Assembly (NCBI GenBank): GCA_026169045.1
Contig: JAPFDH010000077.1
Span: 1 to 64,000 of the forward strand
DNA: 64,000 nucleotides
Source: Lachnospiraceae bacterium
Lineage (GTDB): Bacteria; Bacillota; Clostridia; Lachnospirales; Lachnospiraceae
Direction: 5' to 3'
The position numbers and the translations under genes were made by a program. The notes beneath the pieces are model-generated. The model searched no databases and was not told where the DNA came from. It worked only from the letters and a program-made list of their open reading frames with translations. Shown in pieces: positions 19,400 to 29,599 of the stretch; the stretch's first letter is position 1, and every line of letters begins with the position of its first letter.

Positions 19400-20269
19400 A
19401 TGAATAAATATATTATTACAACTGATTCTGCCAGTGATCTTCCAAAAGAATATATTCAAAAAGAAAATTTATATGTTCAGCCGCTTTTTTATAATATAGG
19501 AAATCAGATATATGGAGGAGCAAATAATCTGGATTATAAGGTGTTTTATAACCGTATGCGCCAGGGTGAAATGCCTGTAACAAATGCAATTATTCCGGAA
19601 GAAATGAGAAACGATCTGCGGCCTTTTCTGGAGCAGGGATATGATATCTTACATCTGGCATTTTCCTCCGGATTGAGTTCTTCCTGCCAGAATGCTGTAT
19701 TGGCTGCCAACGAATTAAGGGAAGAATTTCCTGATCGTAAAATTGTTGTAATTGATACATATGCGGCTTCCCTTGGGGAAGGACTTCTGGTTCACAAAGC
19801 AATTCAACTAAAAAAGCAGGGAAAATCTCTGGAAGAAGTGGCTAAATGGGTGGAAGACAACCGAGATCATCTGTGCCATCTTTTTACGGTAGATGATTTG
19901 TTTCATCTACAGCGCGGTGGTCGTGTTTCAAAAACCGTGGCAGTGATCGGGACAATGATTAACATCAAACCGGTTCTTCATGTCGATAATGCCGGTGAAT
20001 TAAAGATGTTAAAAACGGTTCGTGGAAGAAAAAAATCGTTATTATATCTGGTGGATCGGATGGAAGAACTTTGCAAAGGATATGAGAACGAAAATGATGT
20101 CGTATTTATCAGCCATGGTGACTGCATGGAAGATGCCCAATTTGTGGCGGATCGTATTAAGGAACGTCTGGGAATACAGAATTTCATCATTGATTATGTC
20201 AGTCCGACCATCGGAGCCCATTCAGGTCCCGGTACAATTGCATTATTCTTTATGGGAAAAGAAAAATAA
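19400..20269 (+). CDS. DegV-family fatty-acid-binding protein
   Basis: Member of the DegV/FakB family, 289 aa, which binds a fatty acid for phosphorylation by a FakA-type kinase. It shows TTDSASDLP at the N-terminus, the lipid-binding SSGLSSS loop near residue 90, and the C-terminal SPTIGAHSGPGTIALFF signature. No kinase partner is adjacent. Start ATG at 19400 with GGAGA upstream. Repeat copy B begins directly after the stop codon and leads into a bidirectional terminator shared with dut. Confidence 0.9.
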   Translation: MNKYIITTDSASDLPKEYIQKENLYVQPLFYNIGNQIYGGANNLDYKVFYNRMRQGEMPVTNAIIPEEMRNDLRPFLEQGYDILHLAFSSGLSSSCQNAVLAANELREEFPDRKIVVIDTYAASLGEGLLVHKAIQLKKQGKSLEEVAKWVEDNRDHLCHLFTVDDLFHLQRGGRVSKTVAVIGTMINIKPVLHVDNAGELKMLKTVRGRKKSLLYLVDRMEELCKGYENENDVVFISHGDCMEDAQFVADRIKERLGIQNFIIDYVSPTIGAHSGPGTIALFFMGKEK

Positions 20270-20360
20270 CGATGAGAAATTCGCAAAGCGTGTTTCTCAC
20301 GTTCGCAGACAGTCGCTGTATGCGTATGCATCCGCACACGGCGACTGTCCACGCGTAAAT
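20270..20360 (+). repeat. Dispersed two-hairpin repeat, copy B
   Basis: Full copy on the plus strand, starting CGATGAGAAA at the base after the degV stop and ending CCACGCGTAAAT. First hairpin GAGAAATTCGC/GCGTGTTTCTC-like, second GTCGCTGTATGCG/CGCACACGGCGAC. The terminator 20362-20403 follows two bases later. Confidence 0.88.
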
Positions 20361-20361
20361 A

Positions 20362-20403
20362 AAAACTGTGGGAGATGTTTTCAAAGCATTCCCACAGTTT
20401 TTT
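20362..20403. terminator. Bidirectional terminator between degV and dut
   Basis: AAACTGTGGGA and TCCCACAGTTT pair with an inner GATG/GCAT step. T-tracts follow on both strands, so it serves convergent degV and nrdD-nrdG-dut. Confidence 0.9.
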
Positions 20404-20421
20404 CATATTAAAGAGATTTTT

Positions 20422-20856
20422 TTAATTTTTACCGGTACTTCCATGACCTCCGCGATCCGGATTTTCCAGATGTTCTACTTCACAAAAGGAAATGGGAGGT
20501 TGATGTTCCATAATGCGGAACTGACAAATACGGTCATTTACATGTATAACAGTATCACGTAATGCATAGGCCGGCATGAACCATTGGTCATTATCCCCAC
20601 AATATGTTTCATCAATTATCCCCATATGATTGGGTTGAATAATTCCAAAATTCTTAAATGTGGAGCTTCTGGGAACCACATGTGCCTCATATCCTTTTGG
20701 CAGTTCCATACCAATTCCGAGAGGAATCAGCTTAAATTCTCCGGCTTTCAGTGTCACTTCTTCTGCTGCTCTTAAATCAATCCAATCGGACTTGCCGCCG
20801 ATATAGCAAAGTTTTTCAATTTTATCGGAGAAATATTTAATTTTAATCTCTTGCAT
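20422..20856 (-). CDS. dut: dUTP diphosphatase
   Basis: Hydrolyses dUTP to dUMP, keeping uracil out of DNA and feeding dTMP synthesis, 144 aa trimeric type. Motifs visible: DLRAAEE (motif 1), PRSSTFKN (2), [14 protein letters not shown] (3), RICQFRI (4) and the C-terminal [10 protein letters not shown] (5). Its start overlaps the end of nrdG by 14 bp, so it is the last gene of the nrdD-nrdG-dut operon. This grouping joins deoxynucleotide synthesis with sanitation. Confidence 0.95.
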   Translation of the reverse strand: MQEIKIKYFSDKIEKLCYIGGKSDWIDLRAAEEVTLKAGEFKLIPLGIGMELPKGYEAHVVPRSSTFKNFGIIQPNHMGIIDETYCGDNDQWFMPAYALRDTVIHVNDRICQFRIMEHQPPISFCEVEHLENPDRGGHGSTGKN

Positions 20857-21337
20857 GTAATACTACCTCACCGTTTTTCAGAGTTTCTTTGACATTAATT
20901 ACTCTCTGATTACGGCTGCCTTTCCATTTCAATGTATTTTCTTTTTGCTTTTGTACAAATTTCCCGTCTACAATTACATCAATGAAAGAAATAAATGGAA
21001 AATCTCTGATTTCTTCCCAAAGATAACCGGTATATAACCATATTGTTTTATTGGGATATAATTCTTTTATTTCTTCAATGAATGCACCAACCGTGTCTCT
21101 GTTTGCCGGATGAAGCGGATCTCCTCCGCTGAATGTAATACCGGAAATATAATCTTTGTCCAATTCTTCAAAAATTTCTTCTTTTTCTGCCTGTGTAAAC
21201 GGCAATCCCCCATTTACATCCCAGGTAATCGGATTCTGGCATCCCGGACATCCGTGATTGCATCCGGCTACCCATAATACCACCCGTAATCCATCACCAT
21301 TAAGCATATCATCCTTTGTAATATTGTGATAATTCAT
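20843..21337 (-). CDS. nrdG: Anaerobic ribonucleotide reductase activating protein
   Basis: Radical SAM activase, 164 aa, which installs the glycyl radical on NrdD. The 4Fe-4S motif CNHGCPGC (a CxxxCxxC) is near residue 27 and the SAM-binding FSGGDPLH follows. It begins two bases after the nrdD stop codon and overlaps dut. Works only without oxygen, in agreement with an anaerobic host. Confidence 0.96.
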   Translation of the reverse strand: MNYHNITKDDMLNGDGLRVVLWVAGCNHGCPGCQNPITWDVNGGLPFTQAEKEEIFEELDKDYISGITFSGGDPLHPANRDTVGAFIEEIKELYPNKTIWLYTGYLWEEIRDFPFISFIDVIVDGKFVQKQKENTLKWKGSRNQRVINVKETLKNGEVVLHARD

Positions 21338-21339
21338 TG

Positions 21340-23475
21340 CTACATACTTTTCCTCTCTTTTATTTCCGCCATTTTTGCGTCATTTAAACGAGTATCTCCT
21401 TTTACACGGGAGTAGGAAAGATATCCGTTCATACGATCAATTTTTGTCAGATTTTTGCTTCCGCAAATTGGGCATACATCCATTTCCAATTCTTCATGGC
21501 CGCAGTCATCACAATATGCTAAAGATAAATTAACGCCTTCATAAAAGCCCATTTTCATCGCTCTGCGAATCAAAGATTTGATTGCCTCAATATTATAATC
21601 AATTGGGTATTTTACGTATTGAATTTTTCCGCCATTGGATAATTCCCAGAATCTTGCTTCCAAATCCTGCTTTTGTATCGGTGTGATATCTTCTGTTACG
21701 TGACAATGGAAACCATTGCTTACATATTCACGGTCAGAAACATTTTCAACAATTCCGTATTTTTCACGGAACTGTTTTACCTGTAAACCACAGAGATTTT
21801 CTGCCGGAGTAGCATAGATCGCATATAAACGGCCATCTTCTTCCTTGAACTGTTCAATTTTTTTGTTAATGTATTTTAAAACATCTAAGGCAAATTGACC
21901 ATCTTCCACCAAACTCTTTCCGTTGTATAAGCGCTGCAATTCATTGAAGGCTGTAATACCAAAAGAAGCTGTGGCTGTTTTTAAAACCGGTTTAATTTTA
22001 TCATTCATCTTCAGATGTCCGCCATAAAAACCGCCTTCACAATACGCGATTGGATTTGTAGACGCTTTCATCTCTCCGAGGTAGTCATACGTACGTAAAT
22101 GAAGTTTACGAATTAATTCCAAATAGTAATCCAATACTTCATAAAAATCCTTACTTTCCTGTCTGGATTTTGCCAAAATCATAGGAAGATGAAGGCTGAC
22201 TACACCGATATTGAAACGTCCTACGAACACCGGATGATCATTTTCATCGGCAGGGTGGATTCCACCCCGTTCATACCATGGGGAAAGGAATGCACGACAA
22301 CCCATTGGGCTGATGATTTCCCCATATTTTTTATACATAGAAGCAATGTAACCTTCACCGGTTAAACTTAACCAGTCTGGATACATCGTTTTTGCGGAGC
22401 AGCGGATTCCCTCTTCGAAAACATCTTCCAGTTCTTTTCCCGGACCATGAAGATTTTCATCATATAAGAATACCACCTTAGGAAATAGAACTGGTTTTTT
22501 ATGTCCTGCTTTTCCCTGTCCTTCCCGTCTGACTTCCAGCATTTTTTTCGATGCCATTCTGGCAAAACGACCGGTTCCAGTTCCAATGGTGACTGTAATG
22601 AATGGATAATCGCCACGGCTGGATGCCACAGTATTAAACTTGTATTCCCATCCCTGGAAGCCTTGCTTAAATTCGTATTCCACATCTTTATAAGCTTCTG
22701 CTTCTGCTTTTTCTTTTGGAACTCCCATATCCAGATATTTTTTCAAATGTTTTGCATAGGACTTTTCCGCATAGGGTTCCAAGATTAAATCGGCACTGGG
22801 AACCGTAAATCCGCCATATTGCTGACTGGCAGCACTTAAAACGATATCACCGATCACATCAAACGCTACGTCCAGTGTTTTTGGCTCATTATACCAGAGA
22901 TTGCCCATCTCAAATCCGCCGCTCAGAACTTCCCTTACATTGAATAAGCAACAATTCATCGTATCACGACGGGCAGACATATCATGAATATAAATATAAC
23001 CTTCTCTGGCTGCCTGAAGTTCTTCTACAGTAAGGAAAAACTTCTGATATAATGATTTATTTAACTCATTAAAAATAAGGCTTCGTTTTGTGGATACGAG
23101 AGCACTGTCTGAATTAGAATTTTCTTTATCTCCGATATACATAATTGACTGGCTCTTTTTATAGACTTCATCCAGCATTCGCACAAAATCCTGCTTGTAG
23201 TTTCTGTAATCACGATAACTTTTGGCAACTAAAGGATTTACTTTCTCCAATGCGCCCTCTACAACATTGTGCATTTCCGGGATTGGAACCTCTTTCAGCC
23301 CCATTTGCTGTATCTTTTCTTCTACAAATTTACAGATAAACTTCGTTTCCTGATCAGTAAATTTGATTAAAGCACGATATGCAGATTTATTAACGGCAAC
23401 TACAATTTTCTGTACGTTAAAATCTTCCTTTGTGCCGTCTTTTTTTATTACTTTAACATCTTTTAATTCAGCCAT
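21340..23475 (-). CDS. nrdD: Anaerobic (class III) ribonucleoside-triphosphate reductase
   Basis: Reduces ribonucleotides to deoxyribonucleotides under anaerobic conditions, 711 aa. It has an N-terminal ATP-cone domain (KVIKKDGTKEDFNVQKI), the barrel, the zinc site CDDCGHEELEMDVCPICGS and the glycyl-radical loop RMNGYLS near the C-terminus. ATG at 23475 follows GGAGG by seven bases; an in-frame start 51 bases upstream is rejected. A promoter at 23588-23616 predicts a leader of about 105 nt containing an ACGGTA/TACCGT inverted repeat. Confidence 0.96.
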   Translation of the reverse strand: MAELKDVKVIKKDGTKEDFNVQKIVVAVNKSAYRALIKFTDQETKFICKFVEEKIQQMGLKEVPIPEMHNVVEGALEKVNPLVAKSYRDYRNYKQDFVRMLDEVYKKSQSIMYIGDKENSNSDSALVSTKRSLIFNELNKSLYQKFFLTVEELQAAREGYIYIHDMSARRDTMNCCLFNVREVLSGGFEMGNLWYNEPKTLDVAFDVIGDIVLSAASQQYGGFTVPSADLILEPYAEKSYAKHLKKYLDMGVPKEKAEAEAYKDVEYEFKQGFQGWEYKFNTVASSRGDYPFITVTIGTGTGRFARMASKKMLEVRREGQGKAGHKKPVLFPKVVFLYDENLHGPGKELEDVFEEGIRCSAKTMYPDWLSLTGEGYIASMYKKYGEIISPMGCRAFLSPWYERGGIHPADENDHPVFVGRFNIGVVSLHLPMILAKSRQESKDFYEVLDYYLELIRKLHLRTYDYLGEMKASTNPIAYCEGGFYGGHLKMNDKIKPVLKTATASFGITAFNELQRLYNGKSLVEDGQFALDVLKYINKKIEQFKEEDGRLYAIYATPAENLCGLQVKQFREKYGIVENVSDREYVSNGFHCHVTEDITPIQKQDLEARFWELSNGGKIQYVKYPIDYNIEAIKSLIRRAMKMGFYEGVNLSLAYCDDCGHEELEMDVCPICGSKNLTKIDRMNGYLSYSRVKGDTRLNDAKMAEIKERKSM

Positions 23476-23557
23476 ATGAGTTCCTCCTGACATGTATTTT
23501 AACTTACGTGTGACAACCGAAATCATTTTTTATTATTGCTTTAATTACAATAGATCA

Positions 23558-23616
23558 CGGTACTATTTCTTACCGTTAACTTTTCCTATCATATCACTCT
23601 AAAATTGATAAGTCAA
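23558..23616 (-). promoter_or_regulatory. nrdD promoter and leader inverted repeat
   Basis: TTGACT (23611-23616) and TATGAT (23588-23593) with 17 bp spacing on the minus strand. ACGGTA (23558-23563) and TACCGT (23572-23577) lie just after the predicted start site. No clear NrdR box was found. Confidence 0.7.
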
Positions 23617-23622
23617 TACAAG

Positions 23623-23654
23623 ATATGGTGCCCTCAAAATTGAGGACACCATAT
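23623..23654 (-). terminator. Hairpin between hflC and nrdD
   Basis: ATATGGTGCCCTCA pairs with TGAGGACACCATAT with one mismatch and a 4-nt loop. It follows hflC by 80 bp and lies upstream of the nrdD promoter, so it most likely ends the ftsH-pepF-hflKC transcript, though the T-tract is short. Confidence 0.65.
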
Positions 23655-23733
23655 TTTGTGCCAAAACCCTTATTTTATCAGGTTTTTGTTTTTTCTTGTA
23701 TCAAAATAAAAACATAACGGATATAAGAATGAT

Positions 23734-24609
23734 TTAGGGTTCCCCCGTAAATATTTGTGCCAATGGTGAATCAGATGGCAAAATCAAAGTTTTACTGCCC
23801 CCTGTCATGGATTCTTTGGCAGCGTCCAAAGCGCGTACAAAAGCATAAAAATCTTGTCGTGTCTGATCGGAATATGCCTCAGCCAAAATTCTCATATATT
23901 CTGCTTCCCCTTCTGCTTCAATCTGGGCAGCCTGAGCTTTTGCATCGGAAAGCATAATGGATACCTCTTTGTCTGTTTGATTTTGAAGTACCTTTGCTTC
24001 TGCGTTTCCTTCCGCGGTATATTGGGCTGCGATTTTATCTCTTTCAGAAATCATACGCTCGTATACGGCGTTTTTATTGTCAGAAGGAAGATCCAGTTGT
24101 TTCGTTTCCACTGAAATCAATTCCACACCATATTGATCCATGGTATCTCCAATATTTTCCATAATGGTATTGGATAATTCCCCATCTCTTCCGTTAATCA
24201 CCTCAGTCTGTGTCAGACTGCTGATAACATTTTTCATAGAATTATAAACAACGGTATTAATTCTTGTTTCAGCGTTGCTGACGGAATAATTCAATGTCTG
24301 AGAAAATGTTAACGGATCTGTAATTTTCCATAAAACATAACTGTCTGCTATCATGGTTTTTTTATCTTTTGTGATGACATCGGAAGATGTCATATCAAAC
24401 AATAAAATTTCTTTTGGAAGAGAAACCGTGTCTTCCAAAAATGGAATTTTAAAATGAAGCCCTGATGTACTGATCACCCGATCAACTTTTCCAAACTGGC
24501 GAACCAACTGATATTCATCTTCCTCTACTACGACAGCAGAAGAATATCCAATCACAATAATAGCGATAACAGCTATAGCAGAAACAATTCCAATAATCTT
24601 CTTTTTCAT
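23734..24609 (-). CDS. hflC: HflC-like SPFH-domain membrane protein
   Basis: Membrane-anchored band-7/SPFH protein, 291 aa, partner of HflK. One N-terminal membrane segment (residues 5-24) is followed by the SPFH domain (VVVEEDEYQLVRQFGK onward) and a helical region rich in Ala/Glu (AEGNAEAKVLQNQTDKE). In E. coli the HflK-HflC cage surrounds FtsH and moderates proteolysis. The presence of ftsH in the same operon supports that role here. It starts 37 bp after hflK. Confidence 0.9.
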   Translation of the reverse strand: MKKKIIGIVSAIAVIAIIVIGYSSAVVVEEDEYQLVRQFGKVDRVISTSGLHFKIPFLEDTVSLPKEILLFDMTSSDVITKDKKTMIADSYVLWKITDPLTFSQTLNYSVSNAETRINTVVYNSMKNVISSLTQTEVINGRDGELSNTIMENIGDTMDQYGVELISVETKQLDLPSDNKNAVYERMISERDKIAAQYTAEGNAEAKVLQNQTDKEVSIMLSDAKAQAAQIEAEGEAEYMRILAEAYSDQTRQDFYAFVRALDAAKESMTGGSKTLILPSDSPLAQIFTGEP

Positions 24610-24646
24610 AGTAACCTCTTATTTTTACATCGATTTAAATTTTTCC

Positions 24647-25696
24647 CTATTTGCTTTCATCCTGAGCCGTTTCGTCTTCATTATTTTCCATTTCCTGCGT
24701 TCCGCTCTGGCTGCCGGAAGCATTTTGACCATCAGAAATAATACTTTGGGTACTGCTCTGAGTTCCCATATTTTCCAGTGGTAATATTGTATTGATATTT
24801 GTATCGCTTCCGTTAATGACTACTTTCAGATCCGGTAAAACATCTTCCATGGTTTCATAGAACATACGCTGTTTTGTGATCTCAGGATTTTTTAAATATT
24901 GTTCATACATGGCATTGAAACGTGCTACCTCACTATTTGCCTCATTGATTCGGGCCTGCTTTTTTGATTCAGCCTCCTGAAGTATTTTATCAGCTTCCGC
25001 TTCGGCCTCAGGAAGTTTTTCATTCCGATATTTATTTGCATTATTCAATGCTGTTTCTTTTCCTTGTTTTGCTGTTTCTACCGCTTTAAAAGCTTCCATA
25101 ACTTCCGTTGTCGGAGGTTGAGAATCCTGTATGGAAATATTGACAAGCTGAAGTCCGATATCCTGATTTTCCAACTGTTTTGTGATTGCATCTTTGATTG
25201 TATTCTGAATTTCTACTTTTCCTGTGGTCAATACACTGTCCACATCATAACTTCCGATTACATTACGAATACAACTTTGTGCGACATTTTTTAAAATCAG
25301 TTCAGGGTCTTCCGATGCATAAACTGCTTTTACAGGATCGGAAACTTTATATTCCACAAAGAAATCTACATTTACAAAATTGTAATCGGATGTAATCATC
25401 AAAGATTCATTTTCTGCCAATTCCTTTTCATCCGATGAATTTTGATTGTATCCAATGGGAAATCCCTGTATTGTTGTATTTACTTTTTCAACCTTCTGGA
25501 TCAAGGGTATTTTGAAGTGGAGCCCCGGCTCTCTCTGAGAAGCCGGAGAACCAAAGGTTGTAATAACAGCTTCTTCCTGTTCCGTAATTGTATACGTACT
25601 GTCGAAAGCCACAACAGCTACAACAACTGCAGCTATAACTCCTACAACCGCTTTTTTTACAATTCGCAGTGTTTTTTCTTGCTTTGGATCAATCAT
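24647..25696 (-). CDS. hflK: HflK-like SPFH-domain membrane protein
   Basis: Partner of HflC, 349 aa. A short cytoplasmic start (MIDPKQEKTLRIVKK) leads to one membrane segment (about 15-30), the SPFH domain (TITEQEEAVITTFGSP) and a long coiled coil with AEAEADKILQEAESKKQ. The last 50 residues are low-complexity, rich in Ser, Gln, Asn and Glu. It lacks the long N-terminal Gly-rich part of E. coli HflK. Located between pepF and hflC. Confidence 0.9.
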   Translation of the reverse strand: MIDPKQEKTLRIVKKAVVGVIAAVVVAVVAFDSTYTITEQEEAVITTFGSPASQREPGLHFKIPLIQKVEKVNTTIQGFPIGYNQNSSDEKELAENESLMITSDYNFVNVDFFVEYKVSDPVKAVYASEDPELILKNVAQSCIRNVIGSYDVDSVLTTGKVEIQNTIKDAITKQLENQDIGLQLVNISIQDSQPPTTEVMEAFKAVETAKQGKETALNNANKYRNEKLPEAEAEADKILQEAESKKQARINEANSEVARFNAMYEQYLKNPEITKQRMFYETMEDVLPDLKVVINGSDTNINTILPLENMGTQSSTQSIISDGQNASGSQSGTQEMENNEDETAQDESK

Positions 25697-25738
25697 AATT
25701 TCACTTAACCATACCTTTCTCCCGTTAGTTACACCATA

Positions 25739-27517
25739 TTATTTGATCATACTGTCGGAAAGAGCTACAAATTCATCTACCAAATCAGCAAATGCCTTCA
25801 GGCTTTCCTCCCAAAATGTTTTATCGGTCACATCAATATCAGCCATGGCAGCTACTTCTTCGATGGTATGATCGGTGGTAGCTTTTAATAAATTACGATA
25901 TTTTGGTACGAAATCTGCCCCTTCTTTTTCAAACTGGGTATATAGTCCCATAGCAAAAAGTCCGCCAAAAGCATATGGGAAATTGTAAAAACTTAAATTT
26001 TCTGAATAGTAGTGACCTTTACATGCCCACATATACGGATGCATATAATCAGGATCCAATCCGTCACCGTAGGCTTCTTTTTGGGCTTCTATCATAATTT
26101 CTTTTAAATCTTCCGGCATCAAAAGACGGTCTTTGCATTCTTCGAATACACGGCTTTCAAATAAATATCTGGAATAAATGTCACAGGTAATCTGAGTTGT
26201 ATTCATTAAAAGACTTTCCAAAAGAGCTAATTTTTCCAATCCTTCTGTTTTACTGATTGCCAATTTAGTTATATGGGTTTCATTAAATGTGGAAGCCGTT
26301 TCTGCCAAAGGCATCGGATATTCTTGATTTAGAATCCGATTATTTTCAATCATCATTCCATGATAGGCATGTCCCAGCTCATGGGCTAATGTATCAATGG
26401 AACCAAATGTATAATCATAATTTGTTAAAATACGACTTTGCTTTAAAAATCCCACATTACAGCAAAATGCACCGCCAACTTTTCCTTCTCTTGGCATAAA
26501 ATCAATCCAATGATCATTGAAAGCAGTATCCATCATATCCGCCATATCATCCGAAAATGCACGGAATGTCTGCACAAGATATTCTTGTGCCTCTTCGATA
26601 CTATATTTTTTATCCAGAGCTCCTACCGGCGCAAATAAATCATACCAGGGTAAGCCGTTTTTATGTCCAAGGAATCTGGCTTTTGCTTTCATATATTCAT
26701 GAAATTTCGGCATATATTCCCGCATGGCTTCCAACATGGCATCCAGTGTTTTTCTGCTCATATTGGAATCTTCCAGTGTCATATCCAAAGGAGATTCATA
26801 TCCCCGTGCCTCACACAGCATATTTACCTGCGATTTAATGTTATTCAATGCAAATGCAATGGAATGGTCAATTTTTTCATAACAATTCAATTCAGCTTCA
26901 TAAGCAGCTTTTCTTACCGCACTGTCACTGTCATAAGCAAGATTTCTGACAGACGGCAGGGTAATTTGTGTGCCATTATAGTCTACTTTTACCGTAGATG
27001 TCAGGTATTCAAACAACTGATTCCACGCGGCACCGCCGCTTAAATTCATTTTTGCAATCATGGCTTCCATATCTTCGGAAAATAAATGTGCTACATGCTT
27101 TTTATTTTTCAAAAGCAAAAACTGATATTCTTTCAGTTTTTCATCGGATGCAATTACTTCTTCAAGATTTGGAATGTCAGCCATATATTTCTGGATAGCG
27201 ACCAGACTTTTTGTGGCCTTCGCTTCTTTTTTCATGATTTGGGCCATATATGCATTTGTCTGGCTGTCCGTTGTATTTGCAGATTGACGCAGACTTGTAT
27301 AAATTCCCAATCGCATACTATGAGAAAGGAAATCTTCCTGAGCTTTTACAAGACATAACAGCGCTTCTTTAGCATTCATTTGCTTTGCCTGTTCTAAACT
27401 GGTATCCAAATCATCAATGACTTTATCCATATCTGCCAAATCTTTTTTATAGGCAGGATCGTCATATCCTTTGTAAAATTCATCCAAAGACCATTCTGTA
27501 CTAATTGCTTCTTTCAT
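25739..27517 (-). CDS. pepF: Oligoendopeptidase F (M3 metallopeptidase)
   Basis: Cytoplasmic zinc peptidase, 592 aa, cleaving short peptides of roughly 7-17 residues in known relatives. The zinc motif HELGH is in TLAHELGHAYHG near residue 380, with the third ligand Glu in AETASTFNE downstream. No signal peptide. It sits between ftsH and hflK with short gaps, so it probably clears peptides left by the FtsH protease; this functional link is inference from the operon. Confidence 0.94.
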   Translation of the reverse strand: MKEAISTEWSLDEFYKGYDDPAYKKDLADMDKVIDDLDTSLEQAKQMNAKEALLCLVKAQEDFLSHSMRLGIYTSLRQSANTTDSQTNAYMAQIMKKEAKATKSLVAIQKYMADIPNLEEVIASDEKLKEYQFLLLKNKKHVAHLFSEDMEAMIAKMNLSGGAAWNQLFEYLTSTVKVDYNGTQITLPSVRNLAYDSDSAVRKAAYEAELNCYEKIDHSIAFALNNIKSQVNMLCEARGYESPLDMTLEDSNMSRKTLDAMLEAMREYMPKFHEYMKAKARFLGHKNGLPWYDLFAPVGALDKKYSIEEAQEYLVQTFRAFSDDMADMMDTAFNDHWIDFMPREGKVGGAFCCNVGFLKQSRILTNYDYTFGSIDTLAHELGHAYHGMMIENNRILNQEYPMPLAETASTFNETHITKLAISKTEGLEKLALLESLLMNTTQITCDIYSRYLFESRVFEECKDRLLMPEDLKEIMIEAQKEAYGDGLDPDYMHPYMWACKGHYYSENLSFYNFPYAFGGLFAMGLYTQFEKEGADFVPKYRNLLKATTDHTIEEVAAMADIDVTDKTFWEESLKAFADLVDEFVALSDSMIK

Positions 27518-27537
27518 GTTTACCCTCTTTTCCTTAA

Positions 27538-29367
27538 TTATTCTCTATTTAGTATTTCCATAAATTCCTCTCCCGTAATCGTCTCACGTTCCAGAAGATA
27601 TTGGGAAAGTTCATTTAATTTTTGCATATTTCCTTTTAAGATTTCTATTGCTTTCTCATGTGCTGACCGGATGATAGACAGAACCTCTTCGTCCACTTTA
27701 CCTGCCGACTCATCAGAACAGGTCAGGGAAGTATCGGCACTCAGATATGGATTATTCACCGTTTCCAATGCCATCATATCAAAATTCTTACTCATACCGA
27801 AACGGGTAACCATGGATCTGGCAATCTTGGTTGCCTGTTCAATATCATTGGAAGCGCCGGTTGTAAATGTACCGAAAATCAATTCCTCAGCAGCACGTCC
27901 CCCTGTTAATGTTGCCACTTTGTTAAATGCTTCTTCCTTTGTCATCAATGCTTTTTCTTCATCATCTACCTGCATGGTATAACCCAAAGCACCGGACGTA
28001 CGTGGAATAATTGTAATCTTGCGAACAGGAGCAGATTCTGTCTGTTTTGCTGCTACCAGGGCATGTCCGATTTCATGATAAGCCACAATTTGTTTTTCTC
28101 TCGGAGAGATCACAGCATTTTTACGCTGATAGCCAGCAATAACCACTTCAACGCTTTCTTCCAAATCTCCCTGTGATACGACTTTTCTGTCATTGCGGAC
28201 TGCACGGAGAGCTGCTTCATTTACAATATTTGCCAACTCAGCACCGGATGCTCCTGCGGTAGCCTTCGCTATGGCTTTAAAATCTACGGTAGAATCCAAT
28301 TTTACCTTTTTTCCATGAACGCGTAAAATTGCTTCACGTCCGGCAAGATCCGGCAATTCTACAGGAATCCTACGATCGAAACGTCCTGGACGAAGCAAAG
28401 CTTTATCCAAAGATTCCGGGCGATTGGTAGCTGCTAAAATAATGACACCTTTCTTTCCGTCGAAACCATCCATTTCCGTCAACAGCTGATTCAATGTCTG
28501 TTCGCGTTCATCATTACCAGAAAATCCACCACCATCTCTTTTCTTTCCAATGGTATCAATCTCATCAATAAACACAATACAGGGAGCTTTTTCATTAGCC
28601 TGTTTAAAAAGATCACGAACTTTTGCTGCTCCCATACCAACAAACATTTCTACAAATTCAGAACCGGAAATAGAGAAAAACGGCACATTTGCCTCTCCGG
28701 CTACTGCTTTTGCCAAAAGTGTTTTACCAGTTCCGGGAGGGCCTACAAGAAGCGCTCCTTTTGGCATGGAAGCACCGATTTCCGCGTATTTTCCAGGATT
28801 ATGAAGGAAATCTACGATTTCTGTTAATGCCTCTTTTGCTTCATCTTCACCGGCAACATCCTTGAATTTAATTCCATCGGTAGCCTGTACATAAATTTTT
28901 GCATTGCTTTTTCCAAAGGACATGGCATTTCCCATTCCTCCGCCAATCTTTTTGGACATCCGATTGATAAGGAATGTTCCGATTACAACAAGAATAATCA
29001 TTGGAGCAAAAAAACTGAGTAGACTCATGAGCCAGGAAGGTTTTGTCGGAATTGTTTTTGTATAATTTACACCGTGTTCTTCCAGACGCTCCATCAAATC
29101 AGGGTCTTCCATTCTTCCTGTTACATAAATTTGAGCTACACCTTTATCTCCATTGGTATCATTTTTCAGCACAAAAGCAATCTGATCATCTTGTACTTCC
29201 ACAATGGAAATCTGGTTATCATTTGTCATCTGCACAAAATCACTGTAAGGCACTTCTTTTGTTTTTGTTCCAAAAACAGAAGAAACAATGATATTCAGTA
29301 CCACGACGACAGCCAATACTATTACATAATAAAAAATAAACGGTTTTTTATTCGTTGGTTTCTGCAT
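27538..29367 (-). CDS. ftsH: ATP-dependent membrane zinc protease FtsH
   Basis: Hexameric membrane protease, 609 aa, that extracts and degrades membrane and regulatory proteins. Two membrane segments (about residues 9-28 and 111-131) flank the extracytoplasmic part. The AAA module has Walker A GPPGTGKT near 205, Walker B VFIDEID and the second region of homology ([19 protein letters not shown]). The zinc site is HEIGH near 430, an Ile for the more usual Ala. Two ATGs adjoin; the second is better spaced from GGGAGG. First gene of ftsH-pepF-hflK-hflC. Confidence 0.95.
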   Translation of the reverse strand: MQKPTNKKPFIFYYVIVLAVVVVLNIIVSSVFGTKTKEVPYSDFVQMTNDNQISIVEVQDDQIAFVLKNDTNGDKGVAQIYVTGRMEDPDLMERLEEHGVNYTKTIPTKPSWLMSLLSFFAPMIILVVIGTFLINRMSKKIGGGMGNAMSFGKSNAKIYVQATDGIKFKDVAGEDEAKEALTEIVDFLHNPGKYAEIGASMPKGALLVGPPGTGKTLLAKAVAGEANVPFFSISGSEFVEMFVGMGAAKVRDLFKQANEKAPCIVFIDEIDTIGKKRDGGGFSGNDEREQTLNQLLTEMDGFDGKKGVIILAATNRPESLDKALLRPGRFDRRIPVELPDLAGREAILRVHGKKVKLDSTVDFKAIAKATAGASGAELANIVNEAALRAVRNDRKVVSQGDLEESVEVVIAGYQRKNAVISPREKQIVAYHEIGHALVAAKQTESAPVRKITIIPRTSGALGYTMQVDDEEKALMTKEEAFNKVATLTGGRAAEELIFGTFTTGASNDIEQATKIARSMVTRFGMSKNFDMMALETVNNPYLSADTSLTCSDESAGKVDEEVLSIIRSAHEKAIEILKGNMQKLNELSQYLLERETITGEEFMEILNRE

Positions 29368-29400
29368 CATGTACCTCCCATAAGTTCATTTTTGCCGTTT

Positions 29401-29475
29401 CTTTCATGGCTCTTTAAGATCATGAAAGTGCCTTCTTTACTCATAAAATTTACATGAAACCTTAGATAAAGTCAA
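29401..29475 (-). promoter_or_regulatory. ftsH operon promoter with leader hairpin
   Basis: TTGACT (29470-29475) and TAAATT (29447-29452) with 17 bp spacing on the minus strand. In the leader, CTTTCATG (29401-29408) and CATGAAAG (29421-29428) form an inverted repeat. Further TTTCATG motifs occur nearby at 29481. Confidence 0.65.
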
Positions 29476-29520
29476 TTGCTTTCATGGAATATTTAGAATC
29501 TTTTAACAACGGCGAAAGAA

Positions 29521-29559
29521 ATGGACCGAATAGAACAAGTGGTGTCTATTTCGATCCAT
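29521..29559 (-). terminator. glyA terminator
   Basis: ATGGACCGAATAG pairs with CTATTTCGATCCAT with small defects, and TTTCTTTCG follows on the minus strand. It lies 40 bp after the glyA stop. Confidence 0.7.
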
Positions 29560-29599
29560 AATCTTGTCTTTATTTTCTGTTTTCCCTTAATTTGAAAAA

